Positions 23,979 to 36,012 of a stretch of DNA of 64,000 nucleotides are shown here, piece after piece; position 1 is the stretch's first letter; each line of letters opens with the position of its first letter. The DNA comes from Cycas panzhihuaensis. Its lineage: Eukaryota; Cycadophyta. The stretch is taken from assembly GCA_023213395.1 (NCBI GenBank), contig CM041465.1, positions 21,948,001-22,012,000 of the forward strand. Reading direction: 5' to 3'. Both the position numbers and the translations under genes were made by a program. The notes beneath the pieces were generated by a model. That model had not been told where the DNA came from. It saw only the letters and a program-made list of their open reading frames with translations, and did not search any database.

Positions 23979-24232
23979 TGTTATGAACCTCCTTAAAGAG
24001 ATTAATTAATTGATTGTTAAATGAATAAGTGCTATTGAAAGGACATAACCTTCCATAAAAGGGCCCAATATACATATAAAATTGGTCCCAATTGTAATAT
24101 AGACATCATTCAACTTTTATCAATCAAACACAGTCTTTTGATTATTTATCAAATCAATTACTCTTATGCTCATGTGTGTGATTTTTTGGCAATCTGGTGA
24201 TTGGGTTCTGGTCACGAACAAGGTTCGTAACA
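23979..24232 (+). repeat. Gag-only element: 3' LTR
   Basis: 254 bp, preceded by the purine tract AAAGGGAAGGAAT (23966-23978) and followed by the TGGAG target copy. Confidence 0.95.
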
Positions 24233-24237
24233 TGGAG

Positions 24238-24939
24238 GCTAATTAGGATTAGAATCAAAATCTATATACTCATCGCATGAAAAAAGAGACTCTTTATCCT
24301 CGTCCTCTATGAAGGATGGCAAGGATTAGGAAGTGAGAGATGGTTGGATAGGCTAGGAACCCATGCATGTAACAAGATATATGGTGTGAAATCTTCTATA
24401 CTAGATAAAGGGAACTAAGTCCTCATATAATGCCTCTTTTGCACATTAAGGAGGGATATGGTATGAGGAAGGTCCTCATACTCATTGTTAGACTTGTGGT
24501 TACTTAAAATGGTAAGATAGTCATAACACCCAATGCCCATAGGGGTGAAGTAGATAAGTTTAGAGGAGAAATAAGGTACTCCTCCCACTACCTTAGAGCT
24601 TTGAGCACCAATAGGATAGGTAACTAATATAATGAATAGATCATCAACTACATTAGTTGATCTAAAAACTACCTAGCAAGGTTGATGAGATGACTAGATA
24701 GGAGGAGGTTCTTAAAGGACAACTTTTATTCTCCCTTCATGGGTAAATTTGGGTTACCCCCATCATGATGAGTAGATTACTCCCATCTAGTTGAGCCAAG
24801 TGCTTTCCAACAAGAGGTTGTAGTTTACATCTATGTCGAGGACCATGATATCTATTAGGACAGTCTTATCTTCTAAGGTGAGGGGGGTCACCACCATTCC
24901 TAATGGTTCCTTTTTGCTACCATCATAGCCTTGGCACCT
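24238..24939 (-). other. Tat element 3: protease-RT linker, right part
   Basis: Continuation of the linker across the inserted element. No domain is named; conserved coding can only be guessed. Confidence 0.55.
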
Positions 24940-25143
24940 CTATGTGACCAATTGAAGGGCCCCTAACCTTAGCTCCTCCACCATATAAATAGGCATGGTG
25001 TTAACTAAAGAACCATTATCTACAATGGTCCTCTTTAAGGTGAAATCAAGAGTATCTATGATAATGGTAAAAGGGTAGTGCCATTGGCATTTCCTTTCAT
25101 TAATAGGAGGAAGGTCCTCAGGGTCGAAGGTGATAAGGGGCAC
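24940..25143 (-). pseudogene. Tat element 3: aspartic protease
   Basis: Minus strand. LPPINERKCQWHYPFTIIID is followed by TIVDNGSLVNTMPIYM; the D-S-G active site reads D-N-G. It then continues EELRLGAL. This wording (DPEDLPP upstream, VD-x-GS-x-x-N further on) is that of Tat/Athila-type protease. The frame is open over 67 residues, then lost. Confidence 0.85.
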
Positions 25144-26978
25144 TCCATTTTACGTGGTACCTACTAAATGGATTAGGATATCACCATGACCCAAGGCCTC
25201 TAGGAGGAGAGTACATTGCTAAGGATAACTGCATAAGATATCCATCATGGACATTCTTGCAACTACAATATGGAGCTCATCAATGATTGATAAGGGCTTC
25301 CCCTTCTTAGTAGGTTAGGGAAGCACCCTTCAAAAATCATAAAATCTAGGGTAGATAAGAATAGTCTTGGGGATCATAGGGATCTCAGTTGATGGATTAT
25401 TTATAGGAGGGTTTTGTTGAGAAGCGGAGGCTTCGATAGCCTCCCTAGCTACTTGAGACCTCATAATAGGGTATAAGGGGGTAGTATTAAGCATTTGAAT
25501 GACCCTCTTCCCTTTGTTTTAGGATTGAGAGGAGGAGGATGGTTGAAAGTGAAGGCTTAGGGTTAAGAATGATTCCCTTGACCCCTTCCCTTTTGTTTGA
25601 TCAAGAGGTGGGTTAGGGGATCATCCCTTATTCCCCCCTTTTCTGTTTTGGGTGGAGTGATGGCATTCCCTACGGTTCAGGAAGGGATCTTTATGGATGG
25701 GCTAATCTAATTAGGTTTAAAAGTCTATTCAGAGGAGGCATCATATTAAGAAGTGAGATCAGGATGTTTCACCCAACATTGTGAATCCTCATGGAGGCAT
25801 TCTCCATAAACAAAATATTGTTTCTTCTTAGGAGGAGGTCATGCCTTCCTCCCTTAAGAAACTTGGGTGTTCCTACCTCTAGATGGTATGGTTTAAGATG
25901 ATTGATGGATAGGTGCATGGGTATCTATAGAAGGTTGTAGCTTTATCTCCTTCATTATATATTTAAGCAAATATATAGCTGAGGTCAAAGGGTCCAATGT
26001 TCTATCAGTTGTATTGGTATAAGTCCTTGGAGGCTATTGGGATTATTGATCATGTGATGGAGGGGGTACCTCAAGCTCCTTTGATGACCTAAGAGGCTTC
26101 TTAAGACCTTCCTAGATCTCAATGGCATCAAGAACTAAGCATTTCACTATGGCATATTCACATGTCATTACCCATATCTTGAGGACTTCGACATAGACTT
26201 TAGGTCCAAGGGCATTCATGAAAATATTCCTTTTTAACTCTTTAGGTAGCATAGCCTTCGTAAAGTAAAGAAGGTCATGAAAGCACCTAACAAAGTCGTA
26301 ATTCATTTCATTTTGACCTTGTTTAAGAGAGAGTAGGGCTTTGACCCCACTCTCAAAGGGGTGAGCTATGATAAAGTAGTTAACAAACTCATCCATAAGC
26401 TATTAGAAGGAATGGATGGAGTGGGCAAGGAGATAGTACAACTAATTTAGAGTATATCCTTGCAAAGAATGAGGAAACAATTTTATAAGGATGTGATCAT
26501 AGGCCTAATAATCTATGTATACCATGGTGAATCCTTTGACATACCCAGTTGGGTCCTTCGATGAGGTACCATCAAATTTAGGCAACTTAGGAGGGTGATG
26601 CATAGGTTGGTCTTGAGTACCTTAATTAAAAGTAGGGTTGATATATAGTCAATGAAAGAATGAACCCTTGGTTGAGTTAAAGGGTCAACTGGAGGTAAGG
26701 GAGGAGGAAAATATGAATATCCAACTCCCCCTTGGAGGGTTTAGGCATATGAGGAATAAATATTCCCACTTGCTTGGTGGGAGTGAGCTATTCCCATTTG
26801 AGGGTAGGCTAGATAGGATGAAGGTAGGTGAGTCATTCCCATTTTGCCTTGAGGGTATGCCCCTTATTGAGGTGGCACATGAGAGTATCGGTCATGAGGA
26901 GGAATGGATCCTACTTGGAAAGGTACCATGTATAGAGTTAAACACGAAGATAAGGAAAGGGGATGCAGTATGGGATTT
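25144..26978 (-). pseudogene. Tat element 3: gag
   Basis: Minus strand. The core starts near 26590 with LPKFDGTSS and the conserved block lies at 26396-26112: FVNYFIIAHPFESGVKALLS, then MNYDFVRCFHDLL and KELKRNIFMNALGP. A degenerate zinc knuckle near 25830-25760 (FVYGECLHEDSQCWVKHPDL) matches the Tat knuckle. A Pro-rich N-terminal part continues to 26978, where copia element 2 cuts it; it resumes at 34963. Capsid role; several stops. Confidence 0.82.
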
Positions 26979-27277
26979 TGAAAGGAGTAGATATATCCTT
27001 TATCTGCGTGAACTATACACAAAGGCAAACATGAGAGTAAGAGAGACTTAAGAGAGAAAGATTAGCTCTCATAAAAATAGAGAGGTAAGAATGAACCTTC
27101 TCCATTGAGCTTTTACTTTTATATTAAGAGAGAGAGCATTAGAGTTAGGTGAAATAAAATTACACATAATGCACATGAAAGTGAATTTCACTTAAGTGAT
27201 CTAATTTAAGGTTCACTTGAGACCCTTTTTAGAAATAATCAACTAATGTCATGAATTTGTGATATTAACCCATTTCA
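26979..27277 (-). repeat. Copia element 2: outer 3' LTR copy (A)
   Basis: 299 bp. The minus-strand reading starts TGAAATGGGTTAAT (rc of 27264-27277) and ends CTTTCA at 26979. The polypurine tract CAGGAGGAGA lies just right of it (27280-27290). Confidence 0.9.
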
Positions 27278-27342
27278 ATCTCCTCCTGAATCATAGAAGG
27301 TCATTTAATCTTATTTTATTCTATCCTAAGAGGCTCATTCTC

Positions 27343-27642
27343 ATGAAAGGAGTGGATCTATCCTTCACCTCCATGAACTATAGATAAAGGTAAATATGGA
27401 AGCAAGAGAAACTTGAGAGAGAAAGAGTAGCTCTTACAAAAATAGGGAGATAAGAATGAGCCTCCTCCATTGACCTTTTACTTTTATATAAGAGAGGGAT
27501 AATTAGAGTTAGGTTAAATAAAATTACACATAATGCACATGAAAGTGTATTTTACTTAAGTGATCTAATTTAAAGTTCACTTAAGACCCCTTTTAGAAAT
27601 AATCAATTAATATAATGACCTTGTGATATTAACCTGTTTTGA
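27343..27642 (-). repeat. Copia element 2: inner 3' LTR copy (B)
   Basis: About 300 bp, the same sequence as copy A and the 5' LTR. Its own purine tract AAAGGAGAGA lies just right of it. The first base pair of the LTR is mutated (TC instead of TG on the minus strand). Confidence 0.9.
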
Positions 27643-28135
27643 TCTCTCCTTTAATGGTAGAAGTTAATTTCATCGTATTTTTATTCTATCCTATGAGGTC
27701 TTTATTTGAGCCTCTTATAAAGTAAACTACTACGACACTTTTGTAGGAAACCCTCATGGGGAAGAAAACCCATGAACTTTTTAATCTACTAACCTAGCTC
27801 AAGTGGCTCTTTAAATAAAGCTAGATAGATAATTAGTATAATAAATTTTGTAGCTAAAATATATTGAGTCTTCATATACCATTTGGTCATCCCCCATGTC
27901 CTTTCAAGTTTTCACAGGTTCTAATTTTTCAAAATGATACAATTTTTATCCTTTTGCACCCATAAGTAGTTTTCATGAATGGGATAGAATAAAGACTTAC
28001 TCTTGTCCTTCCATGCCCATAAGGGGTTTTTACAAATGAGATAGTGTATGATGGTCCTATTATTATATCCTTCAATTAGTTGGAGCGGAGGCCCTAAGGC
28101 TGAGTTACCTTTGGAACTATTTAGACTTCACCCTC
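27643..28135 (-). other. Copia element 2: 3' non-coding stretch between RNase H and LTR
   Basis: No domain. It contains the original of the 65-bp segment repeated between LTR copies A and B (shared GGATAGAATAA). Confidence 0.6.
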
Positions 28136-29700
28136 TTTAGTGGTTTAGTAAAGATATCAACCACTTGACCTATTGTGAGGTAATACTCTAGTTGAATTGT
28201 GACATTATGAACTGGTTCTCTAATCCTATAGACTTTTGTACTTATATGTTTTGTATGATTATGAAATATAAGATTTTAGCCATTTGGATTGTAGGCTGAT
28301 TATCCACATATAAGCTGCTAGAACTTATTTGGGTGGCATTCAATGTATTCAATAATTTTCTAAGCCATATCACCTCCTTGCTTATCTTAGAAGAAACAAT
28401 ATATTCAGCTTCAACAATTGAGTCTACAATTATCTTCTACCATCTAGATCTCCATGATATTGGTGTTGTTCTAAGAAATATTATATACTTAGATGTAGAT
28501 CTTCCTATGTCTTTATCTCTGGAAAAGTCTAAGTCTACGTATGCATAAAATTTAGATTTTGTATTTGGTTTATATAGAAGACCATATTTATTGATCACCT
28601 TTAGGTACCTCAACACTTATATTGCAATCTTCTAATCATTCTTCTTAGGATTTGTTATGAATCTTATAACAATGTTGATAGAGTGTGAAATATCTAGCCT
28701 TGTATTGGTAGTATATATGAGACTATTTACTAGTTACCTATAGAGTATTATGTCTACTTCTCTAATATCACCATCAATTGAGAGTTTAGCATTAGGTTCC
28801 ATAGGTGTAGCCACTAGTCAAGTATCTTCCAACTAAAATTTTGTGAGAAGATCGTTGATATATTTTTCTTGGGAGAGAAAGTTTTTGCCATTCTTTTGAG
28901 TTACTTCAATTCCTAAGTAATATTTCATTAACCTCAGTCAGATAATTCAAAAGTTTTAGTAAGGTCCTTCTTCAACTAGATAATTACCTATTTATTATTC
29001 TCTATTATTAGCATATTATACACAAAGATTAAGAGGTAAGTGACTTTATCATTTTGGCACTTGATGAATAATATTACATCAATATCTTGATAGTCATAAA
29101 CCTCATATCTAAGTTGTCTTATTCTTTTAAATAACTTAGTAAACCAAGCATGAGGGGCTTGTTTTAGGCCATAGGACTTTCCAAGTCTACAAACCTTATG
29201 CTTCTAACTAACAATCTCATATCCTTTTGGTTGAGCTATGTAAATTTTTTCTTTAAGGTCTCCATTGAGAAATATAGTCTTAACATCAAGTTGGTGGATT
29301 TTCTAATCTTATTGAGTAGCTAAGGCTATAAGAGTTCTGATTATAGGCCACTTGGTTGTAGGAGCAAGGATTTTAGTGTAGTCAATGCCTTCTCTTTACA
29401 TGAATCCTTTTGCTACCAACCTTGCCTTATATTTTTCTAGGGTGCCATCTAATCTATACTTATTTTGAATATCCATTTATTTTGAACTATCTTTTTTCTA
29501 AGTGATACATCGACAAGATCTCATATACCATCCTTAATAAGAGATTGGTACTCTTCATTTATGGCATTTCTCTAAGCTACACACTTCATAGCTTCTTGGT
29601 ATATTAGGATCTCTTCATTTAGAGCAAGGTATATATTTGTTGGTTCAAGCTTAATGGAAAGTGATTCATGCATCCTTCCTCTATGGGCACTTTTAGTGCC
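28136..29700 (-). pseudogene. Copia element 2: reverse transcriptase and RNase H
   Basis: Minus strand. The end of RNase H is at about 28185-28135 (GQVVDIFTKPLK, the GQ-x-AD-x-FTKPL box). Upstream in gene sense the RT is recognised by its order and scattered motifs. The catalytic box near 29030 reads FVYNMLII where the family has YVDDMLI; both Asp codons are changed (to Tyr and Asn). Many stops. No open frame longer than about 70 residues remains. Confidence 0.75.
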
Positions 29701-29979
29701 AATTTTTCCTACCTCATCTGGTCGCATGTCATTGTTTAGTTAGTAGGCTTCATAAAAACCTCAAGTTAGGAATGAAGTTCTTATTTTCCTAGCCTCTTGG
29801 TCTTCATTTTGATCCTAAAAAGAATCATGTGAAATGTTTAGCATAAAGAAAGTTAATAATATTAGAGAAGATATGCTAGCCACTGATATTGGAGAAGGTG
29901 GTCCTTTTATTATGACTTTGTCTTTTTCAACTTGGCTATTGTCAAATTATGGTGTTAGATGGGTACACATTGGTTGGGA

Positions 29980-31060
29980 GTCATAGCTTGTATTCTTTAG
30001 AGGTCTATTATCAAATTCCAAGATTTTGAGAAACTGTTGAGTATCTATGCTCCTAAATTTTAGAATATAGATATCAAATTTAATAGCATCATTAAATTAG
30101 TATAAAAGCATATTGGAGTTAAGTCTAAGCCATTGATTATTAGTCTCTATAAAGATAACATCTCTAGTAATGATAATTTTGTGTTGTGAAGATAGAAAAA
30201 CCTTGTACCCCTTTTTGTCCATACTGTATCCAACAAGGATACCTCTAAGGGCTTTATCTTAGAGTTTGTTTATGTGTTCCTCCAAAATGTAAGCATAATA
30301 AGTAAATCCAAAAATTTTAAACTAGAAGATAGAGGGGGTTTATCCATACCACATTTCATATAGAGAGGGGCCGAGCTTGGAGGGACTAATAGTGTTGATG
30401 TAATATATGGTAGTCCAGATAGACTTGGCCCAAAGATAGACATGAACGTTCTTATATACGAGTATAGCACAAGCCATGTTCATGATGGTCCTATTCATGT
30501 GCTTGATTACTCTATTTTATCAGGGTGTACTTATAATAGTAGTCGGATGTTTGATTCCATGATGACATAGATATGATTTAAACTCATTGGAGGTGTACTC
30601 ACCATCATTGTTAATCCTAAGTATTTTGATCTTGAATCTAGGTTCATTTTCTATATAGGCCTTGAATACTTGAAACATGGAAAAAGCTTCATCTTTCTTT
30701 GCAAGAAAAGTAAGCCATTCTTTCTTGGTAAAATCATCGATGAAAGTAATTCAATACCACATTTGTTTAAGAAAAGAGATGGGTATATGACTCCATATAT
30801 CTGAGTGTACAAGCTATAAAGGTTAGCTAGATTTTTACTGACTATGAGAAAAGGGTTATCTTTGAGATTTGGCAATGAGACATGCTTTGCATTTAAAGGG
30901 ATTAAAGGAGAGCCTAAGCATACTAATAAGAGTGGCATATAGTTCTCTTAAATGATCAATTTTGATATGGCCCATATAAGCATACCATAGGGCTACTTAA
31001 GATAACTTTTGAGGAGTTAAGATTGTGGTAAAAGTAGAGTCATCATGAACATAGTTAGCT
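29980..31060 (-). pseudogene. Copia element 2: pre-integrase and integrase
   Basis: Minus strand. CKACLIAKSQR of the pre-integrase end is at about 30870, VHSDIWSHIP at about 30800 (first Asp), ITFIDDFTKKEWL at about 30740, RINNDGEYTSNEF at about 30610 (second Asp changed to Asn, next Asp kept), HMNRTIMNMACAILVYKN at about 30500, LWAKSIWTTIYYIN at about 30430, and RGILVGYSMDKKGYKVF at about 30240. Order and spacing are those of a copia integrase. Confidence 0.87.
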
Positions 31061-31299
31061 TCAGAAGATGGTGAGCTAGTCAAGTAAAAATATTTGCCAT
31101 CAAGAATTCCAGTCATAACCATAGTATTTGAAGGAGGGTGAATAACACAGAGAGTTTGATTATTTATAGTTACAGTTAGATAAAATCCACGAGAGACAAG
31201 GGTGGATAGGGAAAGTAGGTTCTGGTTCAGAGCAATAATATATAAAACATCAACAAGGGTAAAATCTGGAAGGCTTTAGAGTTCCACGTAAATAATTCC

Positions 31300-31480
31300 A
31301 AGTCCTTTGATTAGATAAGATGATTTATCAACTATGTGTACAACACCACAAACTTTAGAGTCAAAATCCTAAAAGAACTGGTGATGATAAGTCATATATT
31401 GTGTTGCTCCAGTATCCATGATCCAAGATGAATTATTTAAGGTGGCATTATTTGCAACTCCAAGTGGTAAAGGCAAAAGT
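31300..31480 (-). pseudogene. Copia element 2: aspartic protease
   Basis: Minus strand. SSWIMDTGATQYMTYHHQFF starts near 31435; D-T-G-A is intact. Then VHIVDKSSYLIKGLGII follows. It sits between the gag zinc knuckle and the pre-integrase domain, as expected. Confidence 0.88.
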
Positions 31481-31639
31481 AAATAAGCATAACCACAATG
31501 AGACTCAATATACTTAGTGGATCAGTCAATAGCATTTGATGAAGTGGTCCCAATTCTTTGAAGGTGTATATGAGTGAATTATATTCCACTAAAAGCATCT
31601 TCAAAAGAAGTATTATCAACATTATGTGCACCATGGTAC

Positions 31640-32627
31640 TGTTGATAGTTTGGTAGTTTGATAGTAGTAGTTCTATAATTTTTTGCATGGCATCCTTTTC
31701 TATGACACCTTTGGCATATAATTATTTGATTTCTAGTCCCATAAGAAGTATTAGGCTAGTCAGATTGTCTGTGATTACTAGATCTAGATCTAGATTAATT
31801 ATTTTATCCTTGGCCTTGAGACTATTATTGTTGGAGTTGAGGAGCCTGTTGACCATGAGGACATTGTCCTTGTTATTTACCTCTACCTCTTTTATAGGAA
31901 TTACCAACTCTATAAAAGGATTGACCTTGATTTTTGGTATAAAAAAATCTTCTTCCAATTCAAAAGAATCACTAGTTAGATATGATATAGTGGCAAAGTT
32001 GGTATCAAAGTTCTTATTAAATTTAATGAACTTATCAATAAGAGCCTCAAAGTTTAGGGTCTTCAAGGTGCCACTACATTGAAGACATCCTTGTAGATTT
32101 TTATAATCTAGGATATGGAGACATGACTGAATCAAGAAAGCCCATATAATGCATTGAGTCTTGAAATCTTTATCGATGGCTTGCTTGATTAGATAAAGGA
32201 GATTAATTGTCTTACTTACATATTTTTTCTGTATTTTTAATTTGTTCATCTTCAGCACTAAGTGAACATATTCCAAGTCTAATTTAGTGTTAAAGTTCTT
32301 CTTGAGAACTTCAAGAACTTTCCATGTTATATCATATACAATATCATCAATGAGATTATACAGGGAATAATCAGTAATAAGAAGTATCCCTACATGAATT
32401 TTATCATCACCAAGTTCCCATTGGTGTTTGGATATAGCTTCAGTGAGAGGAGTTCCTCCAGAGGCAACTATGATAGCAGTGTCAACAATAATTGGTATAA
32501 GTTATAGGTGATCTCTCCAAAGACCTTCATACTTTATAGCATTTCTAAAAGTAGTGAACCACATGCCCTAATTTTCTTTTCCTTTAAGAATGTGGTTTAT
32601 ATTTTGCTTGAACTATGATGACATGGT
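31640..32627 (-). pseudogene. Copia element 2: gag
   Basis: Minus strand, starting near 32625 (QNINHILKGKEN). One well kept frame of 184 residues (32276-31722) is a copia capsid: YVSKTINLLYLIKQAIDKDF, SCLHILDYKNLQGC, TLKTLNFEALIDKFIKF, FATISYLTSDSFELEEDFF. An Arg/Gly-rich part follows in another frame, then a zinc knuckle CQRCHRKGCHAKNY near 31700 with the last Cys changed to Tyr. The left arm in copia element 3 (57943 on) gives the same blocks. Confidence 0.87.
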
Positions 32628-32639
32628 GTCTTTTTAGAA

Positions 32640-34649
32640 GAGAAGAAATGAACAAGGGACTATAAAATTGATAGTAATAAATAACCAATCACTATTTACA
32701 AATAAGAGATGCAATGAAGTAATGTAGCAAAAGGAAGAAGAAGCGAGAATGGTTGCTCAAAGATGAAGGGAATAACATAGAGAAAAGTCATCAATACTTA
32801 TGACAAATATTAACCTAACATAGTAGGAATATAAGAAGCACTATGATAAAAGTTAACCACCGACACTTGTGGAAAATACTAACTTGATATAGAAGGAATA
32901 TGAGAAGTACTATGATTAAAAATAGCCACCAACACTTGTGGAAAATATTAACTTGATGTAACAAGAGTATGAGAAGCACTATGATTGTGATTATACTATG
33001 GATTGCTTTTTACAAATAAGTAAGTGATCAATATACAAGATTATAGGCCAATGTAGAAGCTAACATCATTGGGTGTACATAATTTAAAACTCAAATGTAG
33101 GATATATAATCAACCCAATAACCTTTAACTTGTGTCTAATATATAGTTGAGGTTATTGAAGGGATGCCTAGGCTTCTAGTAGAATTAAGTTGGCCTTTAC
33201 CCATGATACCCATAATTATGCTTAGTGATGAAATCTAAGTCACAATGAATCCCAGGTACTCCCAATCCTCACATAGTTCACCAATGAGTAAGCTATATAC
33301 ATCCTCTGAAGAGTGGTAAGTGCATACCTATGGCTATGACAGATATTGGATTGGGTATATTTTAATCTTATATTAAAGTTCCAATTTTTTCGGTTGGTTA
33401 TTAGGATGATCCCTGATTGAGGCATGATGATATGGCTAACCAAACCTCACCAATATTCTGGTTTAGTCTAGTCCCAACTTGAAACCCACACCTTCTTTAT
33501 GGTATGAAAATTTTCCAACTAAGGTATCCCAACCTTGGTGAGTATGTGAACAAGTACAAGATGGCAGAAAATAATGTACATGATGCATGCCTTTTAGGGA
33601 GAGTGAAAAGATTATCGAATTTATATTAAACATGAATATAACTAAAAATAGGGTACTTCTAGAGTGCTTGCTCGAAGTGATTTTGGAGTGATAAAATAAA
33701 ATGCTAATGAGTGAGTGAGGACACTAGATATTTCTCTAATCTAGGTGGATTTTTACTCACTTTTACAATGGGATTTAAAGCCTTATAAAAAGAAAGAAAT
33801 TTTCTTCACTTTTTTTTGTTTTTTTAACAAAAAAGTAGTCTTCGCTACAATAATAATAACTTTCTCCCATGATAACAAAATTGAGTGCCAATTTTTGTTC
33901 TGCAAACTAGACTTAGAGCTACATCCTTAGGAAGTGTAATTGGGTCTAAATAAGTTATGTAAATATTTTGGTAGTTCTATAAAGTAGATAGAATATATAT
34001 ATTTTTAAATTATTACTAAAAATAATTGTTGTTCACTAAAATAGCAATAACTTTCTCATATCACAATGAAATTTGGTGCTAATTTTTACACTGGAAACTA
34101 GGCTTAGAGCTCATTTTTAGTAATTAGAATCAGGTCAATTAGAGCTCTATAGAATTTTTGGCAAACCTGTGAAATTTTATCTTATAAATATCTCATCAAC
34201 ACATGATATCATATGGAATTTCCATCATTTTTTAATCACCAAGATCTAAATATAGGTAGGGTAAGAGCATATAAAATGAATATTTTAAATGTCTCTAAAT
34301 TATTAAAAGAAGTGGGCAGAACCTCCCCTTACAACCATTCTTCTAAATGCTAGAAAAATTTTAGCAGTCTTTCCCTTATTAAATGGTTAAAAGGAGGGGA
34401 AAGAAAAGAAGAATAAGATAGTATAAATGGCTGCTAAAAGATTGGAATCCTTGGGCCTTATAACTCCTTGTATTATTCTTCTAAACCTATGAAAGAGAAA
34501 GGGAAAGCAAATGAAATTAAATATACTATGATAAAAACTTGAAAATATTTTTAAATCCACTTTCACAATCTCTTTCACCACATGGATTGTGGGGGAGAAG
34601 GAAGCGATGACTCCATTACAAGTACAAGTGAGGAATATTAAGGAAGCAA
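32640..34649 (-). other. Copia element 2: 2-kb leader with 65-bp tandem repeats
   Basis: No coding domain. About three imperfect 64-67-bp units at 32785-32990 each carry TGTGGAAAATATTAACTTGA-like and AGAAGCACTATGAT phrases. The same array occurs at 60295-60490 and, shortened and inverted, at 57650-57790. A further pair of related blocks (33745-33900 and 34020-34150) each carries AATAATAACTTTCTC and a TTTTTG-rich piece. Likely the RNA packaging/leader region. Confidence 0.75.
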
Positions 34650-34661
34650 GCTCTAATACCA
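34650..34661 (-). other. Copia element 2: primer-binding site
   Basis: Minus-strand TGGTATTAGAGC, one base off the initiator-Met complement (TGGTATCAGAGC; C-to-T), two bases inside the 5' LTR. Confidence 0.9.
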
Positions 34662-34663
34662 TA

Positions 34664-34962
34664 TTAAAGGAGTGGACCTATCCTTTGCATCCATAAACTA
34701 TATATAAAGGCAAACATGGAAGTAAGAGAGACTTAAGAGAGAAAGAGTAGCTCTCACAAAAATGGGGAAGTAAGAATGAGCCTCCTCCATTGAGCTTTTA
34801 CTTTTATATTGAGAGAAAAAACATTAGAATTAAGTAAAATAAAATTATATATAATACACATAAAAGTGTATTTCACTTAAGTGATCTAATTTAAAGTTTA
34901 CTTAAGACCCATTTTAGGAATAATCAACTAATGTAATGACCTTGTGACATTAACCTATTTCA
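34664..34962 (-). repeat. Copia element 2: 5' LTR
   Basis: 299 bp, matching copies A and B and the plus-strand LTR at 55610-55907. Confidence 0.92.
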
Positions 34963-36012
34963 AATTTTGCCCATATGTGGCACAGGAGGTGCAACTCCAT
35001 AGGGGTGGACTAAGTCCACACCATAGATCTGAAGAGAGTTTGATCTCTTATGTCGCCATGGTTAAGATGTATACCCTGCAGGTATGCAGAGGGAAGAATC
35101 TATAAGTTGAAAATGAGGATACATGGGGATGGGTCCCACATGGCCTAAGGATTGGGGATGCAAGGGTACCCTAGGTCACATGAAAGGGGTGTAGACCACG
35201 GTAGGTTATGGCATGGTCATTTGGTTTGGGAGAGGTATGCTTAACCCAATTTGAGATATGGGCATGCCTTGAGGTGCCCCTGAAGATGAGGAGATGATAG
35301 GAGTAGGTCCTATCATTACTATGGATAGTGGTTGAGATGAGATAGAAAGTGTGAGTATAAAGGAGGATAGAGCATTACTATGAAGGAGGCTATCCAACCA
35401 CTTCAGAGGTGGTTGGGTACTTGCGACTTGAAAGCATTACTATAATGCCTCTACTATATCTGTAGGAGGGGTTCTTACCTATTTATATGAGGTGGAAGGC
35501 TCCTTGTGTGAGGCAAGACCCATAGGTTAATCCTCATGGGAACTCTCATTAGGATGATAGTATTCCATAGAGGTGGATGCACTTACATTACGCATAGAGA
35601 GCAGGTAAAACTATGGATGCTCTTAGTCACCTAGATAGAAAATGGGATCCTCGCCCTCTCTAGGATCTTAAAAGGAATAAGAGGCCTAAGCTTGGGATTT
35701 AGAGATGTAGTTATGATATACCCACTCTAATGGATATCCCTCTATTGCTAATTTAGAATCAAATGAGGGGATAGAGGAATATGAAGGTTCTTCTAAGATA
35801 AGAGAAAGACCATATAAATAATAAGAGAAATGTTACATCCACATCTCACTTAAAAGTCGTGGAAAAGACAAGATAATTAAAATGATAAAGACATTTAGGG
35901 TTATCAAATGAATCAAGGAGGTATGGAAGGAAAAGATAGAGGCTAACACCAAAACCAAAAGAGTTATAGTTTTCTTTTACCGTCAGGTTCTTCAGTATGG
36001 TTGCTAATAGAA
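34963..36012 (-). pseudogene. Tat element 3: leader and N-terminal gag
   Basis: Minus-strand stretch between the 5' LTR and the copia insertion. The only readable part is a Ser/Pro/Ile-rich segment (35397-35206) in the place where element 4 has a Pro/Tyr-rich gag linker (about 55150-55600). No clear start codon or PBS could be fixed next to the LTR end at about 36013. Confidence 0.55.

Larger units (their letters stand above)
19897..24232 (+). mobile_element. 4.3-kb gag-protease-only LTR element (non-autonomous gypsy type)
   Basis: Two 254-bp LTRs (19897-20150, 23979-24232) enclose a PBS, gag and protease and nothing more. There is a perfect 5-bp target duplication TGGAG at 19892-19896 and 24233-24237. 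Protease ends at 23744 and only about 230 bp remain before the 3' LTR, so RT, RNase H and integrase were absent at insertion or had been lost cleanly. It inserted into Tat element 3. It resembles the class called TR-GAG (terminal repeats plus Gag), but also keeps protease. Confidence 0.93.
26979..34962 (-). mobile_element. Copia element 2 (minus strand), full length with duplicated 3' LTR
   Basis: The 5' LTR is 34664-34962 (read right to left), the PBS 34650-34661, then a long leader, gag, protease, integrase, RT and RNase H. At the left end there are two LTR copies (27343-27642 and 26979-27277) separated by 65 bp that repeat the last part of the internal region. Outer flanks are GATTT (26974-26978) and AATTT (34963-34967), a likely 5-bp duplication with one transition. 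It interrupts gag of Tat element 3. Copia element 3 (55610 on) is the same family. Confidence 0.9.
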
